Assembly: GCA_904373265.1 (NCBI GenBank)
Contig: CAJFEE010000010.1
Span: 1 to 64,000 of the forward strand
Source of the DNA: Candidatus Harrysmithiimonas galli
Lineage (GTDB): Bacteria > Bacillota > Bacilli > CAJFEE01
Direction: 5' to 3'
Length of the DNA stretch: 64,000 nucleotides
Shown: positions 36,606 through 47,196 of the stretch, one piece after another
Position numbering within the stretch: position 1 is the first letter of the stretch
Layout: every line of letters starts with the position of its first letter
The notes under the pieces: generated by a model
Told to the model about the DNA's origin: nothing
Databases searched by the model: none
Seen by the model: the letters and a program-made list of their open reading frames with translations, nothing else
Position numbers and translations under genes: made by a program

Positions 36606-37406
36606 ATGAAAACTGTATTAGATTTCCAAAAAATGAAGCAAAATAAAGAAAAAATTGTGATGCTTACCGCTTATGATGCGCCGAGTGCAAAATATGCAGA
36701 AAAAAACGGTATCGATATGATCTTGGTTGGTGACTCACTTGGCATGGTTGTACTTGGCTATGATTCTACGATTCCGGTTACATTAAATGATATGTTGCAT
36801 CATACGAAAGCTGTTAGACGTGGTGCAAAGAATACCTTTGTTGTGGTGGATTTGCCGTTTATGACCTATCATGGTGAAATTTCAGATACATTAAAGGCGG
36901 CACGTATGATGATGCAAGAAGGTGGTGCCAATGCAATTAAACTAGAGGGTGCAGGGTTTATTACTGAGCATATTTCTCGGTTAACGGCAGCGGGTGTACC
37001 TGTGATTTCTCATTTGGGTTTAACGCCACAATCTGTAGGAGTTTTGGGTGGATATAAAGTGCAAGGCAAAACACAAGAAGCGGCAAAACAGCTACTTGAA
37101 GATGCAAAGGCTGTTGAAGCGGCAGGAGCATGTATGCTTTTGCTTGAATGTATACCTGCAGAATTGGCACAAAAAATTTCTGAGACTTTAACAATTCCGA
37201 CCATTGGAATTGGTGCGGGTGCAAACTGTGATGCGCAAGTCTTGGTTTATCATGATTTGCTAAATTATGGCAATGCAGAATATGTTGCAAAATTTGTGAA
37301 GCAATTTACAGACATTACGCCACATATTGATGCTGCAATACAAGCTTATGTAAAAGAAGTAAAGAATGGAAGTTTTCCAACAGAGCAGCATGCGTATAAG
37401 ATGTAG
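36606..37406 (+). CDS. panB: 3-methyl-2-oxobutanoate hydroxymethyltransferase
   Basis: First committed step of pantothenate (coenzyme A precursor) synthesis: ketoisovalerate to ketopantoate with methylene-tetrahydrofolate. The 266-residue protein has [34 protein letters not shown] near residue 40 and [18 protein letters not shown] near residue 200. The family start with TTAGGAGG lies at 36606; the open frame extends upstream through the leader but without a site. It begins the panBCD operon. Confidence 0.97.
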   Translation: MKTVLDFQKMKQNKEKIVMLTAYDAPSAKYAEKNGIDMILVGDSLGMVVLGYDSTIPVTLNDMLHHTKAVRRGAKNTFVVVDLPFMTYHGEISDTLKAARMMMQEGGANAIKLEGAGFITEHISRLTAAGVPVISHLGLTPQSVGVLGGYKVQGKTQEAAKQLLEDAKAVEAAGACMLLLECIPAELAQKISETLTIPTIGIGAGANCDAQVLVYHDLLNYGNAEYVAKFVKQFTDITPHIDAAIQAYVKEVKNGSFPTEQHAYKM

Positions 37407-37429
37407 TGTAATGATGTGAGGAGAATGAA

Positions 37430-38293
37430 ATGAAGATATATACAAAGGTGAAAGATTTACAAAAAGATTTAATGGCATATTCAAAATTTGGAAAATCCAT
37501 TGGTTTCGTTCCAACCATGGGTTATTTGCATGAAGGACATCAAAAATTACTGAATGAAGCACGAAAGGAAAATGATATTGTTGTTCTCAGTATTTTTGTA
37601 AATCCATTGCAATTTGGTCCCAATGAAGATTTAGATACATATCCAAGAGATTTTGCGCGAGATGAACAGGTTGCAAAAGTGTCTGGTGTGGATTATATTT
37701 TTTATCCAAGCGTTGAGGAAATGTATCCGAAGACTCCATGTGTAAAGGTCTTTGTGACTGGAAAAAGCGATGTACTTTGTGGCAGTAAGCGCCCAGGACA
37801 TTTTGATGGTGTTGTAACCGTTGTTACCAAATTATTTCATATTGTGCAACCAACGCGTGCTTATTTTGGTTTAAAAGATGCACAGCAGGCTGCAATCATT
37901 GATTCATTGGTTGCAGATTTTAATTTTCCAATTGAAATTGTAAAGGTGGATATTGTTCGGGAGTCAGACGGATTGGCAAAAAGCTCAAGAAATGTTTATT
38001 TAACTGAAGAAGAAAGACAAGAAGCACCATTGATTTATAAAGGATTGAAACAGCTAAAAGAAAGTGTAGCAAAGGGACAGATGAATCCTTTTGATTTAAA
38101 ACAAGCACTTTGTACCTTTTATGAAACAAATTTACATGGTCAAATTGATTATGTGGAAATTTTAAGTTATCCGGATTTAAAGCCAATTTCAACGCTTATA
38201 GGTCAAACAGCTCTTGTAGCGGTTGCGTACAAATATTCTAAGGCGCGGTTAATTGATAATGTATTAATTCAAGGGGGCAAAGAAACGAAATGA
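37430..38293 (+). CDS. panC: Pantothenate synthetase
   Basis: Condenses pantoate and beta-alanine with ATP. The 287-residue protein belongs to the nucleotidyltransferase superfamily, with the HIGH-like motif [13 protein letters not shown] near residue 30, [12 protein letters not shown], the block [18 protein letters not shown] and the KMSKS-like [10 protein letters not shown] near residue 184. TGAGGAG precedes the ATG. Its stop overlaps panD by four bases. Confidence 0.97.
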   Translation: MKIYTKVKDLQKDLMAYSKFGKSIGFVPTMGYLHEGHQKLLNEARKENDIVVLSIFVNPLQFGPNEDLDTYPRDFARDEQVAKVSGVDYIFYPSVEEMYPKTPCVKVFVTGKSDVLCGSKRPGHFDGVVTVVTKLFHIVQPTRAYFGLKDAQQAAIIDSLVADFNFPIEIVKVDIVRESDGLAKSSRNVYLTEEERQEAPLIYKGLKQLKESVAKGQMNPFDLKQALCTFYETNLHGQIDYVEILSYPDLKPISTLIGQTALVAVAYKYSKARLIDNVLIQGGKETK

Positions 38294-38673
38294 TGCGTAC
38301 ATTTATGAGTGGTAAGTTGCATTGTGCTACAGTAACTGAAGCCAATTTAAATTATGTAGGAAGCATTACCATTGATGAGGATTTAATGGATGCTGTTGGT
38401 TTTTTTGAAAATGAAAAGGTGCAGATTGTCAACAATCATAATGGTGCGCGTTTTGAAACCTATATTATTAAAGGAGAACGCGGTAGCGGAGTGATTTGCT
38501 TAAATGGTGCAGCAGCTCGACTTGTGCAGGTCAACGATCGTGTTATTATTATTTCTTATGCGATCATGACAATGGAGGAATATCAGGATTTCCAACCTAA
38601 AATTGCGGTTTTGAATGAAAAAAATGAGGTTATTCATTTATTACATGAAGAAAAAGCACATACTGTCCTATAA
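38290..38673 (+). CDS. panD: Aspartate 1-decarboxylase
   Basis: Makes beta-alanine from aspartate. The 127-residue proenzyme should cleave itself between Gly24 and Ser25 (in YVGSIT) to form the pyruvoyl cofactor; Tyr58 and the conserved NGAAARL near residue 73 are present. It overlaps panC by four bases and is followed by a terminator, so it closes the pantothenate operon. Confidence 0.96.
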   Translation: MMRTFMSGKLHCATVTEANLNYVGSITIDEDLMDAVGFFENEKVQIVNNHNGARFETYIIKGERGSGVICLNGAAARLVQVNDRVIIISYAIMTMEEYQDFQPKIAVLNEKNEVIHLLHEEKAHTVL

Positions 38674-38777
38674 TAATGAGGAATATGCATCAATGAGCTT
38701 TTTTCGTTTGTGTGAAGAAAATTATCATGGTGATCTGGATCTTTATGAAATCCAATCCATATCTGAAAAGAAAGACT

Positions 38778-38835
38778 ACCGAGTGAAGCAATCAAGTTCT
38801 GCTTGCTTTCACTCGGTTTTTTTGTATTTTGAGGT
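38778..38835 (+). terminator. Terminator of the pan operon
   Basis: ACCGAGTGAAGCAA (from 38778) pairs with TGCTTTCACTCGGT-like sequence ending at 38826 (small bulge) and is followed by seven T. Confidence 0.88.
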
Positions 38836-38919
38836 TATGAAAAACAGACGGGGAAGCAATGACAAAGTCTATTGTCGATTCAATCATAAGGTGACATGAA
38901 AGATAATGAGGTGTACAAT

Positions 38920-41643
38920 TTGAGTAAAAAATCAACGAAATTTGCGGTTATGGATGTAGAGATGACACCATCGCAGTTGCGACAGAAAATGATTCAGTGG
39001 AGCATTGTTCTAATTAAAAATGGGGAAATTGTTGGACAAGAAAGTGGATATGTGAATCCAAATTGTCCGATTGATTCAAAAATTTCACAGTTGACAGGAA
39101 TTACAGATGAAATGCTACAAGAAGCTCCAAAGTTCTCAGAGATATATACTCGGTTGAAACATTTACTTTGTGATGCGGTTGTTGTTGGTCAAAATATCAA
39201 GTTTGATTTAAAAATTTTAAATGAAGAGCTACAAGCCATTGACCAAGAGCCATTAAGAGTTTCTGGATGGATTGATACAGTTGAATGGAGCCGCATTATG
39301 TATCCGAGGTTACTTTCTTATCGGCTTCAAGATTTGGCCCATGCACTTGATATTCCACTTTTACATGTACATCAAGCAGATGCGGATGCTTTGGCAACAG
39401 CTCGCTTATTTTTGCGTTTATTTTCCGATTGGCAGGCGTTGTCGCTTGGTGTGAAAAAAAGGTTGGTCCCTATTTTACATACGTTAAACAGCAGTTTTTC
39501 TCAGATTACAAAGTATGTGGAGCAACAAAATACTTTAAGTGAAACTGAATATCAAGTTTTTACAAAGGGATGTATTTTTCCAAAGACACATATCAAACAA
39601 ACTTTTTTTACTGAAAGATATTTTTTTTATGAAATAAAAGAAAAATTACAAAATCAAGCTTTTATGACTCATATTTTTCCGGGGTATGTGTATCGACCAG
39701 AGCAGGTTGAATTTTTTTCTGAAATATTGGAGGCATGGGAAGAAGGGACAGCTCAAGCTTTTGAAGTACAGCCCGGAATAGGAAAAACATTTGCTTATTT
39801 GTTAGCTGGTTTATCTGTATTAGACGATACATATAAGCAACTGATGATTACGACTTCGACTAAACATTTACAATCTCAAATAGAAAATGAGCAAATTCCT
39901 TTGGCAGAGAAGTTTTTCCAAAGAAAAATTTCTGTTACTATTTTAAAAGGAGCAAGAAATTATCTTTGTTTAAAAAAATTTATGCATCAATTAACTACAC
40001 ATGATGAACCTTATGAACTTCGGATAACAAAAGCGCAGATTCTGGTTTGGCTACAAACCACAAAAACTGGGGATATGGATGAATTGAATTTATCACCAAA
40101 TGGAGAACGTTTTTTTTCTTTATGTTCTTGTACGCCAAACTGTTGTCATTCATTGTCCTTAAAGAATAATAACTGTTTTTATTTGCATGCACTGTCCCAA
40201 TCTACACAAAGTGATGTGTTAATTGTTAATCATGCCGTATTTGCACAAAATTTATTGAAAGAAAACAATGACTTTTTTAAAAAATGTAAAATTATTGTAG
40301 ATGAAGCGCATGAACTGGAAAAGAATATTGCTCGTGTAGCAACTTCTTCTTTAGATTTTCCGACTGTATTTTTCTATTTTTCACAGATGGGCAGGAAAGG
40401 CAGTGGAAAATTGCTGGATCATCATTTTTCGGCGTTGAAAAAATATGACCTCTATCATGCCCAATCGGCATGGCAATTGCAAAGTTGTATTTTTGATTTG
40501 CGACAAATATTCTCACTTTTGCATCAAAATCCGAATCTGTTTTTTGCTGAAAAAGATATGAATGGATTGCTGTTGAAATTGGGGCAGTATTTACAATGTT
40601 TACAGACAGAGCGACAAAGTATCGAAACATTATGTACCAATTTACAAGAAATGATGCCAGCACGCGACCAGAAGAATTGGATTTCTTTTTGTTATTATCT
40701 TAGACAATTGGAGCAATGTATTTGTAATTTACAGGTTTATATGCAAAATTCAACACATTTGATACAAAGTAAGGGTTGTACAAAAGATGTTCAAGACATA
40801 TGTTATTCTGTCACAGATTTTCAATTGATTCAACAAGCTTTACGATATTTCAAGCAGCGATTGAGTCAAATTGTATTTTGCTCTGGCACACTGTTTGTGT
40901 ATGGCAGGGATCATTTCTTTTTGGAAGGTTTAGATGCAAAAGAAAAAATAACTGTAAGATCGATTGGGGAAGTTCAAGCATATAAAAATTTAACGGTTTA
41001 TCTCCCAATTCGTAAAAAAGTTTTTCCAATTACTGTTGAAGATATTCGTTATAAAGTTCATTTGGCTGTTCAATTTTTATTGGAAAGACAACATAAAAAA
41101 ATATTGATTTTATGTAATTCTAAAGAAATGGTAGATGATTTATATCTTATGCTTTCTTCCATGGAACAACTTTATGATTATGAACTATTGGCACAAGGAA
41201 AAAGCAGCGGTTCTAAAGAAAAGTTGTATCAGATGTTTAAAAGCATGAAAAAAGGCTTATTGCTTGGTTCACATAGTTTTTATGAAGGTGTTGACTTTCC
41301 CGATGAGTCTTGTACGGCTGTAATCTTGCCAACATTGCCTTTTTTAAGTCCGAATCATACATATGTAAAAATTCGGCAAGTGAGTTGTAATTTGATTGAT
41401 CCACTTGTTTTTATTAAAATTATTTTACCAAGCGCGCTTTTGATGTTTCGACAAGCGCTCGGCCGTTTAAAACGTGGCAGTCATGTAAAGAAAGATTTTA
41501 TTTTATTGGACGAGCGTATTTTATCACGTGCATATAAAAAGCTTTTTTTGCAGACGATTGAAGCGGAACAACATGCAAAATTTTTGATTCCATCAGAAAA
41601 AAAAGAACGGGACAAGGAAAGTGATGAATCAGAATTTGTATAG
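38920..41643 (+). CDS. dinG: DinG-family exonuclease/helicase
   Basis: A 907-residue protein combining an N-terminal DEDDh 3'-5' exonuclease (VMDVEMT, NIKFDLKIL, HQADADAL) with a C-terminal XPD/DinG-like helicase: Walker A QPGIGKT near residue 292, VDEAHELEKN near residue 460, and C-terminal SHSFYEGVDFPD and RQALGRLKRG. Between Walker A and the DEAH box it carries cysteines at 350, 402, 404, 408, 409 and 419, where iron-sulfur helicases have their cluster. Start choice: GAGGTG is six bases before the TTG at 38920, giving MSKKSTKF; an in-frame ATG at 38896 has a poorly spaced site. Place after panD is as in B. subtilis. Confidence 0.93.
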   Translation: MSKKSTKFAVMDVEMTPSQLRQKMIQWSIVLIKNGEIVGQESGYVNPNCPIDSKISQLTGITDEMLQEAPKFSEIYTRLKHLLCDAVVVGQNIKFDLKILNEELQAIDQEPLRVSGWIDTVEWSRIMYPRLLSYRLQDLAHALDIPLLHVHQADADALATARLFLRLFSDWQALSLGVKKRLVPILHTLNSSFSQITKYVEQQNTLSETEYQVFTKGCIFPKTHIKQTFFTERYFFYEIKEKLQNQAFMTHIFPGYVYRPEQVEFFSEILEAWEEGTAQAFEVQPGIGKTFAYLLAGLSVLDDTYKQLMITTSTKHLQSQIENEQIPLAEKFFQRKISVTILKGARNYLCLKKFMHQLTTHDEPYELRITKAQILVWLQTTKTGDMDELNLSPNGERFFSLCSCTPNCCHSLSLKNNNCFYLHALSQSTQSDVLIVNHAVFAQNLLKENNDFFKKCKIIVDEAHELEKNIARVATSSLDFPTVFFYFSQMGRKGSGKLLDHHFSALKKYDLYHAQSAWQLQSCIFDLRQIFSLLHQNPNLFFAEKDMNGLLLKLGQYLQCLQTERQSIETLCTNLQEMMPARDQKNWISFCYYLRQLEQCICNLQVYMQNSTHLIQSKGCTKDVQDICYSVTDFQLIQQALRYFKQRLSQIVFCSGTLFVYGRDHFFLEGLDAKEKITVRSIGEVQAYKNLTVYLPIRKKVFPITVEDIRYKVHLAVQFLLERQHKKILILCNSKEMVDDLYLMLSSMEQLYDYELLAQGKSSGSKEKLYQMFKSMKKGLLLGSHSFYEGVDFPDESCTAVILPTLPFLSPNHTYVKIRQVSCNLIDPLVFIKIILPSALLMFRQALGRLKRGSHVKKDFILLDERILSRAYKKLFLQTIEAEQHAKFLIPSEKKERDKESDESEFV

Positions 41644-42010
41644 AGCATTTTGGTATATCAAATGCCGTATTTTTTGTATATGAAGAAGATTGATCCAAAA
41701 GAGTCAAATCTTTATGAAAAAATTGCTTAAATTTGCATATGGAGAATGGAAATTCGATCAACTTCTAAGCCTGTCCCGTTTCAATTCACAAGGGAGAAAA
41801 ATATTTTGTTATTGATACATCATTGATTTGAAAGAAAATTCAAGGTTTCTCTCTGCCCAAAAAGCTGATATAATAAAACCGTATTTTATTTATGTAAATG
41901 AAAGACACGGTTTTTTCAAAAGAGAAAGAAGGGACATCTATATCTTGTGTAATGGCTTGTTTTTTATGTAAAAATGAAGTGAAATATTTGGGCTGAATGG
42001 GTGTATAATC
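41644..42010. other. Gap between dinG and ypmB with a terminator
   Basis: No gene; ypmA, a small gene found here in B. subtilis, is absent. AAAACCGT at 41875-41882 and ACGGTTTT at 41907-41914, followed by T residues, form the probable terminator of dinG. Confidence 0.6.
41875..41916 (+). terminator. Probable terminator after dinG
   Basis: Eight-base stem AAAACCGT/ACGGTTTT with a 24-base loop and a T-run (41911-41916). Confidence 0.65.
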
Positions 42011-42493
42011 ATGAAAAAACTGATCATGGCAATGGTTTTATTCTTCTTGCTTATTATTGTGGGAATCGTTAGCTTGATAAATCAAGTCTGGAATCAAAAC
42101 GATGTCTTGTTTGCAGAAGCAGAGCGTATTGTAAGAGCGGAAATGCCTGATGCATCTGTTTTGGAACAAGGTGTGTATAACGGAAAGCAACAATGGATTT
42201 GGTTATGTATAATGGAAAACGACAATGTAAAGCAGGTATTGGTTCCCTTAGAGAAACAAGAAGAGCAGCCTGATTTTGTTATTCGAGATGCTTTGGAAGG
42301 CATCACGATGCAGGAAGCAGAGGAAATGGTAAAACAACAAGTTGAATCTATCCGACAAATTTTTCATACGGTTTTAGGGGTGGAAGATGAACGAATTGTA
42401 TGGGAAGTTACATATCAAGACCAATCGGGTAAGCTTGGTTATTATTATATAGATTTTGAATCAGGGGAGTTTGTGAAAAGTTTTTTACTTTAG
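42011..42493 (+). CDS. ypmB: YpmB family protein (PepSY-type domain)
   Basis: A 160-residue membrane-anchored protein: one N-terminal hydrophobic segment (residues 5-24), then an extracytoplasmic part with two PepSY-like halves, the second around MQEAEEMVKQQ and YYYIDFESGEFVKSF. Function unknown. It precedes aspB by 13 bases and is surely co-transcribed, as in B. subtilis. The ribosome binding site is weak. Confidence 0.88.
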   Translation: MKKLIMAMVLFFLLIIVGIVSLINQVWNQNDVLFAEAERIVRAEMPDASVLEQGVYNGKQQWIWLCIMENDNVKQVLVPLEKQEEQPDFVIRDALEGITMQEAEEMVKQQVESIRQIFHTVLGVEDERIVWEVTYQDQSGKLGYYYIDFESGEFVKSFLL

Positions 42494-42506
42494 GAGGATA
42501 AAACAG

Positions 42507-43691
42507 ATGGAATTATCAAAAAGAGTTCAGTCCGTAACACCGTCGGCAACATTGGCAATTACGGCAAAAGCAAATGAGTTACGTGCACATGGCAAGGATG
42601 TAATTGGTTTGGGAGCCGGTGAACCGGATTTTAATACACCTGCTCATATTATTGAAGCAGCACATGCTTGTGCAGTTCAAGGTTTAACAAAATATACAGC
42701 AGCCTCAGGATTACCGAAGCTAAAAGCTGAAATTCAAAAAAAGCTAGCAAAAGATCAAAATTTATCTTATGAATTAAATGAAATTATTGTGTGCAGTGGT
42801 GCAAAGCATGCGTTGTACACTTTGTTTCAAGTAATTTTAAATGAAGGGGATGAAGTCATTATTCCAACACCCTATTGGGTTAGCTATCCAGAATTTGTTA
42901 AGCTGGCTGATGGGAAACCGGTTTTCTTAACTGCAGAGGAAGAAAATGACTTTAAAATTACACCGGAACAATTGGAAGCAGCCATTACACCCAAGACCAA
43001 AGCTTTAATTTTAAATTCTCCAAGCAATCCGACGGGCATGTTGTATACAAAAGAAGAATTGGAAGCGTTGGGTAAAGTTTGTTTGGCGCATCATGTTTTG
43101 ATTGTTTCTGATGAAATTTATGAAAAACTGGTCTATGGAAATCATCGACATGTTTCGATTGCCGAAATCAATCCGGATTTTAAAGAACATACGATTATTA
43201 TTAATGGTGTTTCCAAATCGCATGCAATGACAGGTTGGCGCATCGGGTATGCAGTTGGAAATAAAGAAATTATTTCTGCGATGACTTCGGTCGCTAGCCA
43301 CAGTACATCCAATCCAACAACGACTTCACAATATGCTGCGATTGCTGCATACGAAGAAAGCCAGCAATGTGTTGAGGATATGCGAAAAGCATTTGAATCA
43401 CGCTTGGAGGTGATTTATCCGAAATTGCTTGAAATCCCAGGTGTCAGTTGTAAAAAACCGCAAGGAGCTTTTTATTTATTTCCAAATGTTTCAGAAACCA
43501 TTAAACTTTGTGGCTATAACAGTGTAGATGAATTTGCTACAGATTTATTAAAAGAGGCTCTGGTTGCAATTGTTCCAGGGAGCGGTTTCGGTGCACCGGA
43601 AAATATGCGTTTGTCCTATGCGACCAGTTTGGAAAAATTTGAAGAGGCTTTGACAAGAATCAAAAACTTTGTGGAAAATAAAATGAAATAG
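42507..43691 (+). CDS. aspB: Aspartate aminotransferase (class I)
   Basis: PLP enzyme interconverting aspartate and oxaloacetate with glutamate and 2-oxoglutarate. The 394-residue sequence has LGAGEPDFNTP near residue 36, NSPSNPTGMLY near residue 170 and the cofactor-binding lysine in GVSKSHAMTGWRIGY near residue 237. TAGGAGG precedes the ATG. It is followed by a strong terminator, so asnS is a separate unit. Confidence 0.96.
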   Translation: MELSKRVQSVTPSATLAITAKANELRAHGKDVIGLGAGEPDFNTPAHIIEAAHACAVQGLTKYTAASGLPKLKAEIQKKLAKDQNLSYELNEIIVCSGAKHALYTLFQVILNEGDEVIIPTPYWVSYPEFVKLADGKPVFLTAEEENDFKITPEQLEAAITPKTKALILNSPSNPTGMLYTKEELEALGKVCLAHHVLIVSDEIYEKLVYGNHRHVSIAEINPDFKEHTIIINGVSKSHAMTGWRIGYAVGNKEIISAMTSVASHSTSNPTTTSQYAAIAAYEESQQCVEDMRKAFESRLEVIYPKLLEIPGVSCKKPQGAFYLFPNVSETIKLCGYNSVDEFATDLLKEALVAIVPGSGFGAPENMRLSYATSLEKFEEALTRIKNFVENKMK

Positions 43692-44184
43692 TTTTTTGAA
43701 GAGATGTACAAGTTTTGTTTATTTGGCAAAACTCGTACATTTTTTATGCTTTGGAAAGTTGAGCGTAATCCAATGTGTTGATATAACAATGATTCAAAAT
43801 GCTTATACTCAAAATGAAATGAAAAATAAATAAATGAAAAAATAAGAGAGGAGGACGTTGTTAAAAACAAGATAAAAAAAACTGGAGTTAAAATTTGGAT
43901 TTATGATAAATCTTTTTGCAATGAAGAATTAATTTTCAATCATTTTTTCACAAAAAACATAATGAAGAAAATATAAAGCATTTTTCTTTGAAACAAATCG
44001 AAATATGCGATATGAAATAATGTTCAGTTTTTTTATATAAAGAAAAATGATGGATAGTTCTATAAAAATAAATGGTTTTTGCGTGTTTTATTGATTTGTC
44101 TTAAGGTATTTTATATATTCACTATCAAATTTTAAAGAATTATTATAATTCATATGGTTTTATTGTTTTTAGCAACGGTTTACA
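43692..44184. other. Gap between aspB and asnS
   Basis: Contains the aspB terminator and otherwise no recognised gene. A consensus-like GAGGAGG occurs near 43850 but leads only into a five-codon frame. asnS itself has no clear ribosome binding site. No T-box element was found by looking for its conserved core. Confidence 0.5.
43705..43745 (+). terminator. Terminator after aspB
   Basis: TGTACAAGTTTTG at 43705-43717 pairs with CAAAACTCGTACA at 43727-43739 (one mismatch), followed by TTTTTT. Confidence 0.85.
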
Positions 44185-45579
44185 ATGAAAAGTACGACTT
44201 TTGTCCGAGAGTTGTTTCGTAATGGGCATGTATTTATCAATCAAACAATTGCTGTTTCAGGTTGGGTGCGGACCATTCGTTCTTCAAAGACATTTGGATT
44301 TATGGAATTAAATGATGGCAGTTTTTTTAAAAATATTCAAGTGGTTTTTGATGACATATTGCCAAATTTTAAGGAAATTTCAAAATTAAATATTAGTTCA
44401 TCGGTTACAGTATATGGGAAATTTATTGAAACACCAAATGCAAAGCAGCCATTTGAAATTCGAGCGGAAAATATTGAAGTAGAAGGCAATTCAGCGCCGG
44501 ATTATCCGCTTCAAAAGAAAAGACATTCATTGGAATATTTGCGAACCATTGCTCATCTGCGTCCGCGCAGCAATATGTTTTCTGCTGTTTTTCGTGTTCG
44601 CTCTGTGGCAGCTTATGCGATACATCAGTTCTTTTTTGAAAAAGGATTTGTCAGTGCACATACTCCGATTATTACAGGAAGTGACTGTGAAGGTGCAGGG
44701 GAAATGTTTCGTGTTACTACATTTGATTTAGAAAAATTGGGAAAAAAAGAAGTGAGTCAATTGGATTATACCACTGATTTTTTTGGTTGTCCGGCAAGTT
44801 TAACAGTTTCAGGACAATTGAATGGTGAAAGTCTTGCACTTGCTTTTGGAAAAATTTATACATTTGGTCCAACCTTCCGTGCGGAAAACTCTAATACGGC
44901 ACGGCATGCAGCAGAATTTTGGATGGTAGAACCAGAAATGGCGTTTGCCGACTTACAGGATAATATGGAATTGGCAGAGGAAATGTTGAAATATGTGATT
45001 CGTTATATTATGGAAACTTGTCCAGAGGAAATGGAGTTTTTTCATCGGTTTGTCGATACGAGTTTGCTAGATCGCCTGAACCATGTTGTATCCACTACAT
45101 TTGGAAAAGTTACTTATACAGAAGCCATTGCAATTTTAACACATGCGAAAAAAGAATTTGAATTTCCTGTAGTATGGGGAATGGACTTACAGACTGAGCA
45201 CGAACGTTACTTGGCAGAGGAACATTTTCAAAAACCAGTATTTGTAATAGATTATCCGAAGGAAATCAAAGCTTTTTATATGCGGCTTAACGATGATGGA
45301 AAAACGGTTGCGGCAATGGATTGTTTGGTTCCGGGTATTGGTGAAATCATTGGAGGCAGTCAGCGTGAGGAACGCACAAATATTTTAACACTACGGATGA
45401 AAGAATTGGGATTAGATTTATCCGAATATGCTTGGTATTTAGATTTGCGCAAGTATGGTGAAACGAAGCATGCCGGATTTGGTTTAGGATTTGAGCGCTT
45501 ACTTATGTATGTAACCGGTATAACAAATATTCGAGATGTTATTTTATTTCCAAGAACACCAGGTACTTTACGTTTTTAA
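44185..45579 (+). CDS. asnS: Asparaginyl-tRNA synthetase
   Basis: Charges tRNA-Asn. The 464-residue class II synthetase has an N-terminal OB-fold anticodon domain ([19 protein letters not shown]), motif 2 [20 protein letters not shown] and motif 3 [12 protein letters not shown]. Its length and wording ([28 protein letters not shown]) match the longer E. coli / B. cereus-type enzyme rather than the roughly 430-residue B. subtilis one. Place between aspB and dnaD is conserved. The start ATG fits the family N-terminus but lacks a clear ribosome binding site. Confidence 0.96.
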   Translation: MKSTTFVRELFRNGHVFINQTIAVSGWVRTIRSSKTFGFMELNDGSFFKNIQVVFDDILPNFKEISKLNISSSVTVYGKFIETPNAKQPFEIRAENIEVEGNSAPDYPLQKKRHSLEYLRTIAHLRPRSNMFSAVFRVRSVAAYAIHQFFFEKGFVSAHTPIITGSDCEGAGEMFRVTTFDLEKLGKKEVSQLDYTTDFFGCPASLTVSGQLNGESLALAFGKIYTFGPTFRAENSNTARHAAEFWMVEPEMAFADLQDNMELAEEMLKYVIRYIMETCPEEMEFFHRFVDTSLLDRLNHVVSTTFGKVTYTEAIAILTHAKKEFEFPVVWGMDLQTEHERYLAEEHFQKPVFVIDYPKEIKAFYMRLNDDGKTVAAMDCLVPGIGEIIGGSQREERTNILTLRMKELGLDLSEYAWYLDLRKYGETKHAGFGLGFERLLMYVTGITNIRDVILFPRTPGTLRF

Positions 45580-45827
45580 TCTTTTGCATTTCAATTAAGT
45601 TTATAATGAAAATATTTATATAAAATATATTTTTAAATATTTTAATAATAAAACAAAAGAAGATCATCAATTGTTTTGTCAAAAAGCTTGCTACAGACAA
45701 ATAGATGAAAAGATTTGGTTTCCTGGTGTAAAATCAATGTTTGTTTTTTGTAAAGTCCAGTCAAGCGAGCTGTTTTTTTGGAAGAGCTTTAGTCATGCTG
45801 TGCTGTTTTAGAAAGGGATGAATATTT

Positions 45828-46544
45828 GTGATATTTTATAAGCAATTCATGAAGGAGACATTGTTATTCATACCAACATTTTTGCTGAAGCATTATAAAT
45901 TGTTGACTTTATCTGAAGTGGAAATGATGTTGATTTTACATTTAAAAACTTTTTTTGAAGAGGGAAATGATTTTCCGACGCCTGAAGAACTTGGGGAACG
46001 AATGACAGTTTCGGCTTCGGAGTGTATGAATATTATTCGTAGCTTGATACAAAAAGGATGTTTAGAAATTCAACAATATCAAAATGAAAATGGAATGATA
46101 TGTGAAAAATATTGTTTGGATTTATTGTGGGAAAAATTGGACCAACGTTTGGAAGTATCAAAAATGCATATTTTGATGCAACAAAAACAAGAGGTAGAGG
46201 CAACTGTTTTTGAAATTTTTGAGCAGGAATTTGGACGTTTGCTCTCTCCGATGGAATATGAAACCATTCAAAAATGGATGGATGAGGATAAACTCGATTC
46301 ACAATTAATTTTGGCTGCCTTACGAGAAAGTGTAATCAGCGGAAAACAAAATTTTAGATATATCGATCGGATTTTGTTTGATTGGATGAAAAATGGGGTT
46401 CGGACGGTGGATCAGGCAAAGCAGCATAGCTTGAAGTTTAAAGAACGGACAACTGCTTTTGCCAAACAACCTGAACTTTTATCAACACAGGAAGTCCAAT
46501 CTCCAAAGCCACCGATTTTTTATAACTGGTTGGATGATGAATAA
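45828..46544 (+). CDS. dnaD: DNA replication initiation protein DnaD
   Basis: Primosome protein that helps load the replicative helicase at oriC and during restart. The 238-residue product has the N-terminal winged-helix domain (FLLKHYKLLTLSEVEMMLIL near residue 20) and the C-terminal DnaD domain with FEQEFGRLLSPMEYETI and FRYIDRILFDWMKNG near residue 180. It starts with GTG after AAAGGGA; a later ATG would remove conserved residues. nth follows after 10 bases. Confidence 0.93.
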   Translation: MIFYKQFMKETLLFIPTFLLKHYKLLTLSEVEMMLILHLKTFFEEGNDFPTPEELGERMTVSASECMNIIRSLIQKGCLEIQQYQNENGMICEKYCLDLLWEKLDQRLEVSKMHILMQQKQEVEATVFEIFEQEFGRLLSPMEYETIQKWMDEDKLDSQLILAALRESVISGKQNFRYIDRILFDWMKNGVRTVDQAKQHSLKFKERTTAFAKQPELLSTQEVQSPKPPIFYNWLDDE

Positions 46545-46554
46545 GGAGGAGAGA

Positions 46555-47196
46555 ATGATGCGTTCAAAGCAGAAAATGCTAGAGATGCTTGATACGATAC
46601 AGGAAATGTTTCCGAATGCAAAATGTGAATTGAATCATCGTAATGAATTTGATTTGTTGATTGCAGTTTTATTGTCTGCACAATGTACAGACAAGCTGGT
46701 AAATAAAGTGACAGCAGCTTTATTTCAGAAATACCATACACCCGAAGATTATGTACGAGTTCCCTTAGAGGAGTTACAAACGGATATTCGCTCTATCGGG
46801 CTGTATCGTAATAAATCGAAAAATATTCAAGCCTTATGCCAAACTTTAATTGAGAAATATAACAGTGAAGTACCACAAGAAAGGGAAGCATTGGAAGCGT
46901 TACCTGGTGTTGGAAGAAAAACAGCGAATGTGGTTTTATCTGTTGCTTTCGGTGTACCAGCAATCGCAGTAGATACACATGTACAACGAGTTAGTAAGCG
47001 CTTGAAATTTTGCCGACAAAAGGATAGTGTCCGCCAAGTAGAAGAGACACTGATGCAAAAAATTCCTCCAGAAAGATGGTCTCAAGCACATCATCAACTG
47101 ATTTTTTTTGGACGTTATTTTTGTAAAGCACAAAGACCAAATTGTACGGAATGTCCATTTCAAAATGACTGTACAACTGGAAAAAAGACCTTATAG
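46555..47196 (+). CDS. nth: Endonuclease III
   Basis: DNA glycosylase/AP lyase for oxidised pyrimidines. The 213-residue protein has the helix-hairpin-helix LPGVGRKTANVVLS with the catalytic lysine, the catalytic aspartate in AVDTHVQRVSKRL, and the four iron-sulfur cysteines of CKAQRPNCTECPFQNDC. Start choice: AAGGAGG lies before the tandem ATGs at 46555; the frame is open further upstream inside dnaD without a site. A terminator follows at 47306. Confidence 0.96.
   Translation: MMRSKQKMLEMLDTIQEMFPNAKCELNHRNEFDLLIAVLLSAQCTDKLVNKVTAALFQKYHTPEDYVRVPLEELQTDIRSIGLYRNKSKNIQALCQTLIEKYNSEVPQEREALEALPGVGRKTANVVLSVAFGVPAIAVDTHVQRVSKRLKFCRQKDSVRQVEETLMQKIPPERWSQAHHQLIFFGRYFCKAQRPNCTECPFQNDCTTGKKTL

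Noticed and set aside
38615-38899. 94-codon plus-strand frame between panD and dinG
   Set aside because: It starts inside panD in another frame, runs through the pan terminator hairpin and has no ribosome binding site.
43845-43875. Consensus-like GAGGAGG upstream of asnS
   Set aside because: It leads to a five-codon frame only; asnS begins 330 bases later. Kept as a note, not a gene.
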